Assembly: GCA_947649615.1 (NCBI GenBank)
Contig: CANSSG010000005.1
Coordinates: forward strand, 1-64,000
Direction: 5' to 3'
Source of the DNA: an uncultured Clostridia bacterium
Lineage (GTDB): Bacteria; Bacillota; Clostridia; Oscillospirales; Oscillospiraceae
DNA: 64,000 nt
Shown here in pieces: positions 33,898 to 42,474 of the stretch. Position 1 is the first letter of the stretch. Every line of letters starts with the position of its first letter. The notes beneath the pieces were generated by a model, which was not told where the DNA came from, ran no database searches, and saw nothing but the letters and a program-made list of their open reading frames with translations. A program made the position numbers and the translations under genes.

Positions 33898-35384
33898 GGC
33901 TGAACCTCCAATGGCCCGCAGGACGCGAACACCCGGTCAAACCGGGCCAGCACGTCGTCTATCATCTCCTCTGTGTAGGCCGCGCTGGTATACAGGCGGG
34001 AGCCAGCCAAGGTGACGATCCCTTCCGCCATGTAAGCTGCGCCCATGTGCTCCATCTCCTTCTGCCGGACGCTGGTCTGCTTGAGAATCTCCGGGATTGT
34101 CCAGGGCTTTTTCCAGTCGATGCAGAAGTGCATGGTGCCAGCGTTGTCCAGGTGGCATATAGAGCCTTGGTTGAAGGCCACAAAGGGCAGGTTGTACTTT
34201 TTGATGAGAAGCTGGAGACCTCGGGTCAGCCGGTCCCCCATCCGTCCCGCCCTCTCGCAGGCGTCAGTGCGCTCGATCTCGCACAAGGTATAATATCCCG
34301 CCGCGCAGGACACCGGCGTTGCCGCCATAGTGCCGCCGCACAGGGCCTTCGGCACCTTCTTCCCGGAGGAATCCAGGCCCGCCCCCAGGTGGGCCATACA
34401 GTCGGCGTGGCCGCCTACGCCGCCGGCGCCGGGATAACCGCCGGCGATAATTTTCCCGAATACGGTCAAATCCGGGTCTACGCCGAAAAATCCCTGCGCG
34501 CCGCTCAGGCCGATGCGGAACCCGGTGACCACCTCGTCAAAAATCAGCAGCGCCCCGTACTGCCGCGCCAGCCGGGCCGCGCCCCGGACGAACTCCCGGC
34601 TGACAGGCCGTGTGCCGCTCTCCGGACCCACCGGCTCCAGGTACACCGCCGCCGTGCCGCCGGTCAGGCGGTTGGCTTTCAGCTTCCGTTCCAGGTCTTC
34701 CAGGTCGTTGGGGAAAAATTCGCCGGTGTGCTTGAATACAAAGTCCGGCACACCCTTGGACATGATGCCTTTGGTGCCTGGGACGCGCATCCCGTAGGCA
34801 AGCTGGTCAGACCAGCCGTGGTAGGCCCCGCCCATTTTGAGGATGTTCTTCTTCCCTGTTTTCAGCCGCGCAATCCGTGCCGCGCACATGGCGGCTTCCG
34901 TGCCGGAACCAAGCATCCGGAACATTTCCACCGACGGCACCAGGTCGGAAATTTTTTTCGCCAGCTTGTACTCATACTCATGGAACAGCCCTGTGGACGG
35001 CCCGCAGGTGTTCAAAAGCTCGATTACCTGATCCCGGACCGCCGGCATGTTGCTGCCCAAAATGGTGGGGCCGCCCGCCTGGAGCAGGTCGTAGTACCAG
35101 TTGCCGTCTATGTCCCACAGCTTGGCCCCCTCGGCCTTGGTGATGACAATGGGGAACGGGTAGTTGAAGGCCAGGTTATGCTGTACGCCGCCGGGGATGA
35201 TTTTTTTCGCCTGGGAGATCATCGCCCGGGACGTGGGGCATTTCTGGTTAAAATAGTTTTCTACATAGTCCGCCAGCTTCTCCCGGCGGATCGACCAGAC
35301 GGGCTTCTGAATGAGCGCGTCCAGCTGCGCGGTCACCGCCGCCGCGTCCAGGTACTCGTCTATGGCAAAACCGTTGTAACCCAT
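33894..35384 (-). CDS. Class III PLP-dependent aminotransferase
   Basis: 496 residues, related to glutamate-1-semialdehyde aminomutase and omega-transaminases. Seen: PGGVQHNLAFNYPFP, LLQAGGPTILGSN, RMLGSGTEAAMCAAR, AYHGWSDQ, LLIFDEVVTGFRIG, and the PLP lysine in FGKIIAGGYPGAG. It heads an operon with a class II aldolase, TetR regulator and FGGY kinase, suggesting it removes or adds an amino group on a sugar-derived intermediate. It is not clustered with haem genes, so a haem role is unlikely. ATG 35384 follows GGAGGA. Confidence 0.92.
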   Translation of the reverse strand: MGYNGFAIDEYLDAAAVTAQLDALIQKPVWSIRREKLADYVENYFNQKCPTSRAMISQAKKIIPGGVQHNLAFNYPFPIVITKAEGAKLWDIDGNWYYDLLQAGGPTILGSNMPAVRDQVIELLNTCGPSTGLFHEYEYKLAKKISDLVPSVEMFRMLGSGTEAAMCAARIARLKTGKKNILKMGGAYHGWSDQLAYGMRVPGTKGIMSKGVPDFVFKHTGEFFPNDLEDLERKLKANRLTGGTAAVYLEPVGPESGTRPVSREFVRGAARLARQYGALLIFDEVVTGFRIGLSGAQGFFGVDPDLTVFGKIIAGGYPGAGGVGGHADCMAHLGAGLDSSGKKVPKALCGGTMAATPVSCAAGYYTLCEIERTDACERAGRMGDRLTRGLQLLIKKYNLPFVAFNQGSICHLDNAGTMHFCIDWKKPWTIPEILKQTSVRQKEMEHMGAAYMAEGIVTLAGSRLYTSAAYTEEMIDDVLARFDRVFASCGPLEVQP

Positions 35385-35408
35385 ATGGCAAATCCTCCAT
35401 TTCCTCTT

Positions 35409-35424
35409 GTGAACAAAGATTCAC
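35409..35424. promoter_or_regulatory. Candidate TetR operator
   Basis: GTGAA-N6-TTCAC inverted repeat lying between the promoter and ribosome binding site of the aminotransferase operon. Position and symmetry suit autoregulation by the TetR protein encoded in the operon. Confidence 0.6.
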
Positions 35425-35435
35425 GTCATGCACCA

Positions 35436-35464
35436 AGCGTACCACACTCCGGCGGGAATGTCAA
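35436..35464 (-). promoter_or_regulatory. Promoter of the aminotransferase operon
   Basis: On the minus strand TTGACA (35459-35464) and TACGCT (35436-35441) are 17 bases apart. The -35 box overlaps the stop codon of the upstream DUF3737 gene. Confidence 0.72.
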
Positions 35465-36312
35465 TCAATCCCCGCGGAATTTGCGGAAATGACCGCCCCC
35501 TTCGCGCCGTCAATATCCATAATGACCGCCCCTGCATAAGGAACATAGATGTGTCCGGACAGCGGGTTTTTGATGCTGTCGATGGGAGCGGTGAGGGTGG
35601 CTTCCACATCGGAGCGCTCAAAAGCAAGGTCAGTGCCGGTCATTTCGCAGTTGATGAGCCGCAGCCCCTTACAGTAGCAAAGGGGCTGTGTGCCGGTGAT
35701 CTTGCAGTTTTCAAAGGTGACGTTCTCACTGTACCAGGCAAGGTACTCGCCTTTTACCACGCTGTTTCTTACCGTTATGTTTTTCGCATGCCAGAAGGCG
35801 TCTTTCGTATCAAATGTGCAGTTTTCAAAAACAGAATCCGTAATGTACTGGAAGGAATATTTGCCCTTCATACGGACGCTACGGAATGTCAGATGCGCGG
35901 AGCGAAGCATAAAATATTCACTTTCCACCGTGCAGTCTTCCATTAAAACGCCCTCCGCCGACCAGCCAAATTCGGCGGAGACTACATCACAGTCTCGAAT
36001 GGAGATATTGGCGCATTCCCGCAGGGCCTTGATGCCGTGAAGCTTGGTCTCGTTAATCTCCACATTCTGAGAATACCACAGGGCTGCCCGGCAAAGCGCC
36101 GTCAGTTCGGAATTCTCAATTTTCAGCCCTGTATCGTGCCAAAACGGGTAGCGGAGATTGAAAAAGCAGTTGTTCACCGCTATATTCCGGCACTCCTTGC
36201 ATGCGCTCTCGCCGTCAGCCGGCCCGTCAAAGGCACAGTCCGTTACCAAAACGTCTTGCACCCCATAAAGCGCCCGTTCTTCATCAAAGGTTTTGTTCTG
36301 GATTGTTGTCAT
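35461..36312 (-). CDS. DUF3737 right-handed beta-helix protein
   Basis: 283 residues with no signal peptide. It is built of short repeats of the type I-NCTF or IENSELTALCRAALWYSQNV, typical of a parallel beta-helix, and matches DUF3737 (FDEERALYGVQDV at the N-terminus, GTDLAFERSDVEATL near the end). Function unknown; it resembles pentapeptide or pectate-lyase-like helices without visible catalytic residues. Codon use is more AT-rich than that of the neighbouring operon. It has its own promoter at 36425. Confidence 0.85.
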   Translation of the reverse strand: MTTIQNKTFDEERALYGVQDVLVTDCAFDGPADGESACKECRNIAVNNCFFNLRYPFWHDTGLKIENSELTALCRAALWYSQNVEINETKLHGIKALRECANISIRDCDVVSAEFGWSAEGVLMEDCTVESEYFMLRSAHLTFRSVRMKGKYSFQYITDSVFENCTFDTKDAFWHAKNITVRNSVVKGEYLAWYSENVTFENCKITGTQPLCYCKGLRLINCEMTGTDLAFERSDVEATLTAPIDSIKNPLSGHIYVPYAGAVIMDIDGAKGAVISANSAGID

Positions 36313-36424
36313 GGTTATGTACTCCTTTGGATTGCGGTATTTTGGCTTTCTGCACCTGGAGCCGTCGCACGGACTGGCCCCAGGTGCAGATATTTTGCTG
36401 TTTTATGCTGTTTGCTGCGCCTAC

Positions 36425-36453
36425 ATCATATACCTGGCCCCGTCAAACGGCAA
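36425..36453 (-). promoter_or_regulatory. Promoter of the DUF3737 gene
   Basis: On the minus strand TTGCCG (36448-36453) and TATGAT (36425-36430) with 17 bases between. The leader of about 110 bases contains a strong hairpin at about 36350-36392 (CTGCACCTGG / CCAGGTGCAG), purpose unknown. Confidence 0.7.
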
Positions 36454-36510
36454 ATACTTATAATGAATATAAATCTATAGGCATGAGGCATGGATTTTTC
36501 CTCGGCTGAA

Positions 36511-36550
36511 CGAAAAAGGGTAAGGCGACGCGGCAGTCTGCCTTACCCTT
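36511..36550 (-). terminator. Terminator of the PfkB-family kinase gene
   Basis: AAGGGTAAGGC pairs with GCCTTACCCTT, followed on the minus strand by TTT and C. Confidence 0.85.
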
Positions 36551-36606
36551 GCTTTCTTTACGGATTGCTCCCCCGTGAATATGGAGCCTTACACTGGCCT
36601 TCCCGC

Positions 36607-37518
36607 TCACAGTTCCGTCTTTTCCACATGAACCTGCTCCATGAGGGCCATGGTTTCCTCCCGGGTACCCAGCCAATCGTTGAACGCCGTGGCGCAGCCG
36701 GCAGCAACGCCCATTTGCAGCGCCTTGTCAAATTCCCCCGTCTGCCGCAGGCCCGTCAAAAAGCCCGCAACCAGTGAGTCTCCCGCGCCTACCGTGTTCA
36801 CCGCCGGGCCGCAGCAGGCGTTGGCAATATACAGCTCCCGGCTCTCGGTCAGCAGGAACGCGCCTACGCCGCCCATAGAGACCAGGACGTTGCGCGCGCC
36901 TTCCAATTGAAGCTGGTGGGCCAATTCCACGCCCTCCTCGTATTCCAGGTCCTCCACGCCGAACAGTGCGCCAAGTTCCGTCAGGTTGGGTTTAATCAAA
37001 AACGGGTGGCAGCTCAAGCACTGCCACAACGCTTCGCCGCTGCAATCGAGCACCGTCATGCAGCCCGTTTCGGCAAGCTGCTGGAGAATAGATACATAGA
37101 AGGAGATGTTTTGCGCCCAGCCGGAGAGGACTACCGCGTCGCCCCGCTGCACATCCTCCAGCAATTCCAGAAGGCGCACCAGGTCTCCTGCGCCCAGGCT
37201 GGGTCCGCAGCCGTTGATAGCCGTTTCCATCGCGCCGCGCACCTTAACATTGATGCGGCTCTGGCCGCTGGGCAGGTCCAGTAGCGTATGGGGACAGCCC
37301 AGGTCATCCAGCAGGTCCCGGATCGTCTGCCCAATGCGCCCGGCGGCGAAGCCCAAAGCCCGTGTTTCCTGCCCCAACCGCTGAAGCGACAGGGAGACGT
37401 TCAGCCCCTTGCCGCCAGGGTAGATGGCTTCACTGCGGGTTCGGTTGATTTGGCCAGGGACCAAATCTGTATCTACCGTATAGTCCAGGGAAGGATTGAT
37501 GGTGATGGTGTAAATCAT
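36607..37518 (-). CDS. PfkB-family kinase (1-phosphofructokinase/tagatose-6-P kinase type)
   Basis: 303 residues. N-terminal MIYTITINPSLDYTV and the substrate motif YPGGKGLNVSLSLQRLG identify the FruK/LacC branch; the catalytic motif NTVGAGDSLVAGF, with the base aspartate, lies near residue 246. It phosphorylates fructose-1-phosphate or tagatose-6-phosphate. No fructose PTS or fru regulator is adjacent, so it stands alone. ATG 37518 is preferred over the GTG three codons earlier because AGGTG is spaced correctly for it. Confidence 0.9.
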   Translation of the reverse strand: MIYTITINPSLDYTVDTDLVPGQINRTRSEAIYPGGKGLNVSLSLQRLGQETRALGFAAGRIGQTIRDLLDDLGCPHTLLDLPSGQSRINVKVRGAMETAINGCGPSLGAGDLVRLLELLEDVQRGDAVVLSGWAQNISFYVSILQQLAETGCMTVLDCSGEALWQCLSCHPFLIKPNLTELGALFGVEDLEYEEGVELAHQLQLEGARNVLVSMGGVGAFLLTESRELYIANACCGPAVNTVGAGDSLVAGFLTGLRQTGEFDKALQMGVAAGCATAFNDWLGTREETMALMEQVHVEKTEL

Positions 37519-37783
37519 ATGGCACACCTGCTCTCTCTTACAAATAAAATTAGTGACAGAATATCATGAATCGCCCGGATTTGCAAGAGGGTTGGAAAAT
37601 TATTGCCGAAGCGGATTGTACGTTTGTCAAACAAATAGGCTAAGGAAGTCAACAGGAGAAAGCTAATGGAGTGGCCGCATCGGCAAGTTGTTGGAGCGGC
37701 GGTTATAAACAGCAATCTGTTTCTGAAAGTCATCCAGGGAGAAGAAAGAGCGGACAGAATATAGTAAAAATGGTTGAAAAAAG

Positions 37784-38035
37784 GCAGGACATAGCTTGGA
37801 AGCGACCCATCAAGTCTTCAAGGTTTCCAAATTGACGATACAAAAGTGGGAAAAGCAGCTGAAAGAAACAGGGAATTTGGAAAAGAAAGATCTGCATAGA
37901 AGTTTCCGAAAGATCGATCCGGAAAAACTGAAGGCATATGTTGCGGCCCACCCAGACGCATACCAATCAGAAATGGCGGAGACATTTGGATGCAGCGAAA
38001 GCGGCATTCGAGACGCATTGCGGCGGCAGTACTGT
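37784..38035 (+). pseudogene. IS630-type transposase N-terminal remnant
   Basis: A frame reads AGHSLEATHQVFKVSKLTIQ then KWEKQLKETGNLEKKDLHR and PEKLKAYVAAHPDAYQSEMA, the two helix-turn-helix units of IS630 transposases. The usual N-terminal strand is cut off by a stop, and after RDALRR the similarity ends without the DDE domain. Surrounding bases 37519-37783 and 38036-38193 show no other gene. Confidence 0.78.
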
Positions 38036-38193
38036 TTTCTCTCGCTGCCGCGCTGGTATTCCGCCCGGGAGAGAAGCGGTAAAACGTCTGCATTCAAAGC
38101 GAAAAACAGTTCCGCCCTTCTGCGCAAATGCGGTTTATGAACCAGCCCGCATCCGCACAGAGGGGCGGAGCTATTCTACTATGCGGTACAGTC

Positions 38194-39804
38194 TCAACTC
38201 ATTGTAATCTGCGCAGATCCAATAAAAAGCGGCCAGGCGGGATTAGGTGCGAACAATTCTGCGGACTGCGTGTAATCCTCAGCGGCTTTATACTGGTCGA
38301 AGAAATCCGCATAGGCCCCTTCTGTTAACGGCAGGCTGGCCGCTGGCCACGAAAGCTGTCCTGCATCCCAGCCAAGCGCACCAAAAAACTGTACGCCGGA
38401 TACCATGCCGCCGCGCTGAACAGAGTCCGCCTGGAGGGCTGCTTCTAGGTCCGCCATATTGTCGAAGGCGCGGGCATCGACAGTCATGATTTGTGCATCA
38501 GTGATAGCCGCCAGATAGGCGCTTACGGCGGTCATATCCTCCTCGCTCATAGCCGTCGGATCCATCACAGCATAGAGATACCGTTCCCGCGCCGCCGCAT
38601 CCTGAAGGAGAGCATCCGCCTCATCGCTGCGGCCGGCGCCATCCAGAACGGCGGCGATGAAACCTGTCGGGTTGATGATGGACATACCGTTATTTTTATA
38701 AGCGGTGTCCATTACTAATGTCCGCAGATCGTTCTGGGTCAGTGAAGGGTCGATTTCGTTAGCGATAGCGTACAGTCCCAGCATATAGGGCATTGCCCAA
38801 CTTAGTCCGCCGTTAAAAGCCCAATAGATATAATTGACGCCATCCATGACGGATGCTGTTGTCCGGCCCGCCTCAGGAACAAAGACCACCTCCTGCGAGC
38901 TTCCTGTCCACCATACGTCGGAGACCAGGTTGCGGAAATCATCCTTGTTGCTGAAAGGCAGGAAGACGGCCGCTCCATACTCGCCGCAGAACCAAACCAT
39001 GATCCCAGCTTCCTCACATGCGGCGACAGCCTCCCGAAAAGCGTCTTCGTTTTTCACGTCGCTGCGGATATTGTTGGAAAACCCCACCATCGTGATCTTC
39101 TCCCCTTCCGGCAGCGATTTATTCTGCTCGATAATCTGGTAAAGACATTCAGCCTGACTCGCCTGATCGCCCTCCCAAGCGGCGTGTCCATAGTAATAGA
39201 CTTCCGTCTCCGGCGCGGTACCGATGTCCTTTCCTGCAAGCAGAGACAACACCGCCAAACCATGCATGGAACTTTCCGAATCCGTATTGTTGGTGTAATG
39301 GAGCGTCATGCCGCTGAACTGCTCATGCTCAGCAATGGGTTGATCTACATAAGCAATTACCGCGCCCTTGCCGGTAAAGCCGTGCTCATGCAGGACATCT
39401 ATGTTCAAGCCAGGGGCTTTCCCCCACTCCAACAACGAGTCCATGTCGTAACCCTGGGGACTGCCATTAGGGAATGTAGTTTTGTCACCGATTGTCAGAG
39501 AATAGGTCAGAGCCAATTTTTCGGATAAATCGGCATCTATCCTTGCCTGCTCACGGAACCAACAATCGGCATATGGCTCAATGCCGCCCACCCCCTGCGG
39601 CGTCATCAGGGATCGCTTTACTTCCAGAGGATGAATAGCGTCCTCCGGGGCAATAGTGGGTTTGGGTACGGGTTCATCCTGAATGGAATCTGTCTGGCTT
39701 GCGCCGTCTGTTTTTGCGAAGGGTATTCCGGCTTCTTCACTGCATCCCGTTAGGACCAGCAGGAGACCAGCTACCAGAAAAAACAGCCAACAAACTTTTT
39801 TCAT
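38194..39804 (-). CDS. Subtilase-like (S8) lipoprotein
   Basis: 536 residues. A signal peptide ends in a lipobox VLTGCSEE (Cys about 21), so it is anchored outside the membrane. A degenerate subtilisin triad can be followed: Asp in GKGAVIAYVDQPIA, His in SSMHGLAVLSLLAG, and Ser in NGGLSWAMPYMLGLYA, where a classical enzyme has GTSMATP. Activity is plausible but the serine motif is unusual. The C-terminal 150 residues are of no known family. ATG 39804 starts the lysine-rich signal. It stands alone between transposase remnants and may be imported. Confidence 0.78.
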   Translation of the reverse strand: MKKVCWLFFLVAGLLLVLTGCSEEAGIPFAKTDGASQTDSIQDEPVPKPTIAPEDAIHPLEVKRSLMTPQGVGGIEPYADCWFREQARIDADLSEKLALTYSLTIGDKTTFPNGSPQGYDMDSLLEWGKAPGLNIDVLHEHGFTGKGAVIAYVDQPIAEHEQFSGMTLHYTNNTDSESSMHGLAVLSLLAGKDIGTAPETEVYYYGHAAWEGDQASQAECLYQIIEQNKSLPEGEKITMVGFSNNIRSDVKNEDAFREAVAACEEAGIMVWFCGEYGAAVFLPFSNKDDFRNLVSDVWWTGSSQEVVFVPEAGRTTASVMDGVNYIYWAFNGGLSWAMPYMLGLYAIANEIDPSLTQNDLRTLVMDTAYKNNGMSIINPTGFIAAVLDGAGRSDEADALLQDAAARERYLYAVMDPTAMSEEDMTAVSAYLAAITDAQIMTVDARAFDNMADLEAALQADSVQRGGMVSGVQFFGALGWDAGQLSWPAASLPLTEGAYADFFDQYKAAEDYTQSAELFAPNPAWPLFIGSAQITMS

Positions 39805-40065
39805 GCTCACTCAACCTCTTTCCGTGATTTTTACAACAGTCCGCCTATAAAGCAGATGAAGGATAACTTCACCATCAGATTCGGATTTGTCGATTTACTG
39901 CGATTCAAGTATAGCATCAAGGCGTGGGGAAGTCAATCTCTTCGTTAATAGGTGCTGACCGTAGTGGACAATCAATACGCCGAAGTGCCAGTATATGCCT
40001 GGCGCAGCTTGCTAGTGGCCAGAACTATGGAACTTGGTTGCATACCTGCGGTACCGTAAAAAAGC

Positions 40066-40202
40066 AACCGCAAAAATCCGTGGGACTACGATAAACTATT
40101 GTATAAACAGCGGAATCAGGTCGAGCGGCTTTTTCGCTGATAAACTTGATACTGTCTTTTGGGCCTTTAACTATTTCTCTTTTATTGCCGATGCACGTAC
40201 AT
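40066..40202 (+). pseudogene. IS5-family transposase C-terminal remnant
   Basis: One frame reads NPWDYDKLLYKQRNQVERLF, the DDE glutamate segment; after a stop and a one-base frame change ADKLDTVFWAFNYFSFIADA follows, the normal end of the protein. The intervening part is deleted. Bases 39805-40065 hold no recognisable gene. Confidence 0.8.
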
Positions 40203-40223
40203 GAACAGCCCCCTAAAAAACAC

Positions 40224-40252
40224 ATGACAAACCTGGCCGCAGCGTGTATAAT
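40224..40252 (+). promoter_or_regulatory. Promoter for the M20/S66 peptidase pair
   Basis: ATGACA (40224-40229) and TATAAT (40247-40252), 17 bases apart, 52 bases before the start codon. Confidence 0.75.
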
Positions 40253-40304
40253 GGTGGGACACCTCAAAGACTTCCGAATCTAAATGACGCAGAAGGAGCG
40301 GCCT

Positions 40305-41498
40305 ATGTCCACAGATTACAAAGAAGAAGCCCTCGCATTGGCCCCGGCATGGCGGGAACTGTTTTATACCTTGCACCAATGCCCGGAACTGGGTAAAGCG
40401 GAACATCAGACGGCGGCGCTGATCCGCCGGCGTCTGGCAGAACTTGGCATTCCCTATACGCCAGTGGCGGATACCGGTACTATGGCAATTATCCAAGGCC
40501 GGCGCCCCGGGAAAACGATTGGCTTTAGGGCGGATATTGACGCGCTGCCTATTACGGAAGAAACAGGCCTTGCTTACGCTTCCCAGCGCCCTGGCGTGAT
40601 GCATGCCTGCGGCCACGATTTTCATACAGCCGCCCTTTTAGGCGCGGCGGAACTGCTGCAAAACCACCGGGAAGACCTGCCCGGAACTGTCAAGCTGTTT
40701 TTCCAGCCCGACGAGGAAGGCGACGGGGGCGCGGCCCGGATGATTGCGGCAGGCTGCATGGAGTCCCCCCATGTGGACGCCATGCTGTGCTGCCACGTAG
40801 AGAGCGGCATCCCTGCGGGGACGCTCTCCACCCGCAGCGGCCCGGTATGCGCAGCATCCAACCCCTTTGCCGTTACCTTGCGGGGGCATGGGTCTCACGG
40901 GGCAAAGCCCCATCTAGGGACGGACGTGATCGCGGCGGGAGCACATATCATCACCGCCCTGCAAACCATCGCCAGCCGCCGTACCTCCCCCACGGAGCCG
41001 GTGGTGGTGACGGTAGGTTCCTTCCACAGCGGCGAAGCGGGCAACGTCTTGCCGGAGACGGCGCGTTTTACCGGCATCCTCCGGACTATGGGCGGCCCGG
41101 CCCGGGAGCGGGTGAAGGCGGATTTCCGTACCATCGTCACCGGCGTCGCCGCCGGAATGGGCGTGGAAGCGGAAATTGAGATTTTGGAAAGCTATCCCGG
41201 CTGCATGAACGATCCCGCCATAACGGCGTTGTTGACGGCGGCGGCACGGAAGGTACTGGGGGCGGAAAACGTACTGGAGCAGGACGCGCCTACCATGGGT
41301 ACCGATGATTTCGGGTACTTCAGCAACGCGGCCCCGGGCTGCTACTTTTACATCGGCGTGGGGAACCAGGCGAAGGGCTGGACTTTCCCCAACCACAGCC
41401 CCCACTTCGCCGCAGACCCGGACGCGTTGCCGCTGGCCGCCGCCGTAGAAGCGCAGGCGGCGGCAAACTTTCTCTTGCAGGAGGAAACCGCCCTATGA
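40305..41498 (+). CDS. M20-family amidohydrolase
   Basis: 397 residues, of the hippurate hydrolase/N-acyl-amino-acid amidohydrolase group. The metal site is visible: GFRADIDALPI, MHACGHDFHTA (Cys and His ligands), and FFQPDEEGDGGA; a dimerisation lid follows (about 180-290) and the last ligand is in PNHSPHFAADPDAL. It removes acyl or aminoacyl groups from amino acids; the substrate is unknown. ATG 40305 follows AAGGAG. The next gene overlaps it by 4 bases. Confidence 0.93.
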   Translation: MSTDYKEEALALAPAWRELFYTLHQCPELGKAEHQTAALIRRRLAELGIPYTPVADTGTMAIIQGRRPGKTIGFRADIDALPITEETGLAYASQRPGVMHACGHDFHTAALLGAAELLQNHREDLPGTVKLFFQPDEEGDGGAARMIAAGCMESPHVDAMLCCHVESGIPAGTLSTRSGPVCAASNPFAVTLRGHGSHGAKPHLGTDVIAAGAHIITALQTIASRRTSPTEPVVVTVGSFHSGEAGNVLPETARFTGILRTMGGPARERVKADFRTIVTGVAAGMGVEAEIEILESYPGCMNDPAITALLTAAARKVLGAENVLEQDAPTMGTDDFGYFSNAAPGCYFYIGVGNQAKGWTFPNHSPHFAADPDALPLAAAVEAQAAANFLLQEETAL

Positions 41499-42442
41499 AA
41501 TTTCCACCAAAATTGAAAAAGGGTGATACCATTTTACTGGTCTCACCCTCTTCCCCGCTTTCTCCAGACCAGCCGGTGGAACAGATCGCCGCCAATGTGG
41601 AAGCCCTTGGTTTTCAAGTTAAAATCGGGCGTTCCTGCCGCTGCTCCACGCCCAGCGGCTACGCCGCCGCCCCTGCGGCGGTCCGGGCCGCCGACTTGAA
41701 CGAGGGCTTTGCCGATCCGGATATTTCCGCTATTTGGTGTACCCGGGGCGGCAGCACCGCATGGCAGGTTCTTCCCCTGCTGGATTATGGCAGAATCGCC
41801 GCCCACCCAAAGCCCTTTATCGGCTTTAGCGACGTGACCACGCTCCACACCGCCATTGGACAGCGGTGCGGGTTTGTTACCTTCCACGGCCCTACGGCCA
41901 ACCGAACCTTCCAGTGGCAGAACGATCCTTTTTCCTGGGAGAGCCTGCAAGCCGCCCTGGGAATGGGCGCCTGCCTGGATATCCAGAACCCGCCGGGGGA
42001 AGAAATAAAAGTCCTCCGCCCCGGCAAGGCCTGCGGGCGGCTGGCGGGGGGCAACTTGTCCCTGCTTGCCGCCGGGATGGGGACGCCCTGGCAGATCGAC
42101 GCCAAGGGCTGCATCTTGTATTTGGAGGACGTGGGGGAAAATGTTTACGCCCTGGACAAAATGCTCTGCCAGCTTCAATACGGCGGCGTCCTGGACGCTG
42201 CCGCCGGGCTGGTTTTCGGCGCGTTTACCAACTGCACCAACGCCTACCAGGCGGACTACGGGCCGGAAGCCCTTTTGCAGGATTTCTTCGCCAGCTGGCC
42301 GAAGCCCGTGCTGTACAATCTCCGCTCCGCCCACTGTACGCCAATGGTGACGCTCCCGCTGGGAATGCGGTGCGTGGTTGACGGCGGCCGGGTGAGCGTA
42401 GGACGGTCTCTAGGCCAGCCCCCTTATGCGGATGCTCCATAA
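41495..42442 (+). CDS. S66 family LD-carboxypeptidase / MccF-like peptidase
   Basis: 315 residues. The Ser-Glu-His triad of peptidase family S66 is readable: nucleophile in PFIGFSDVTTLHTAI (Ser about 110), Glu in ILYLEDVGENVYALDKML, and His in RSAHCTPMVTLPLG. Family members cut murein tetrapeptides or inactivate microcin-type peptide-nucleotides. With no signal peptide it acts in the cytoplasm. Coupling to the M20 amidohydrolase suggests a shared role in recycling peptides or acyl-peptides. Confidence 0.92.
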   Translation: MKFPPKLKKGDTILLVSPSSPLSPDQPVEQIAANVEALGFQVKIGRSCRCSTPSGYAAAPAAVRAADLNEGFADPDISAIWCTRGGSTAWQVLPLLDYGRIAAHPKPFIGFSDVTTLHTAIGQRCGFVTFHGPTANRTFQWQNDPFSWESLQAALGMGACLDIQNPPGEEIKVLRPGKACGRLAGGNLSLLAAGMGTPWQIDAKGCILYLEDVGENVYALDKMLCQLQYGGVLDAAAGLVFGAFTNCTNAYQADYGPEALLQDFFASWPKPVLYNLRSAHCTPMVTLPLGMRCVVDGGRVSVGRSLGQPPYADAP

Positions 42443-42474
42443 CAGAATGAAATCCCTTTCAGGAAATTCTGTTA
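42440..42474. terminator. Hairpin shared by two convergent stop codons
   Basis: TAACAGAAT and ATTCTGTTA pair, and the TAA stops of both convergent genes lie inside the arms. There is no T-run, so termination strength is uncertain. Confidence 0.5.

Noticed and set aside
32801-33940. N-terminal extension joining TetR to a long proline/arginine-rich region
   Set aside because: The extension is the aldolase gene read in another frame; TetR begins at 32800 with its normal N-terminus.
36350-36392. Hairpin in the DUF3737 leader as a riboswitch
   Set aside because: It is a simple inverted repeat without conserved aptamer segments; no regulatory class could be assigned.
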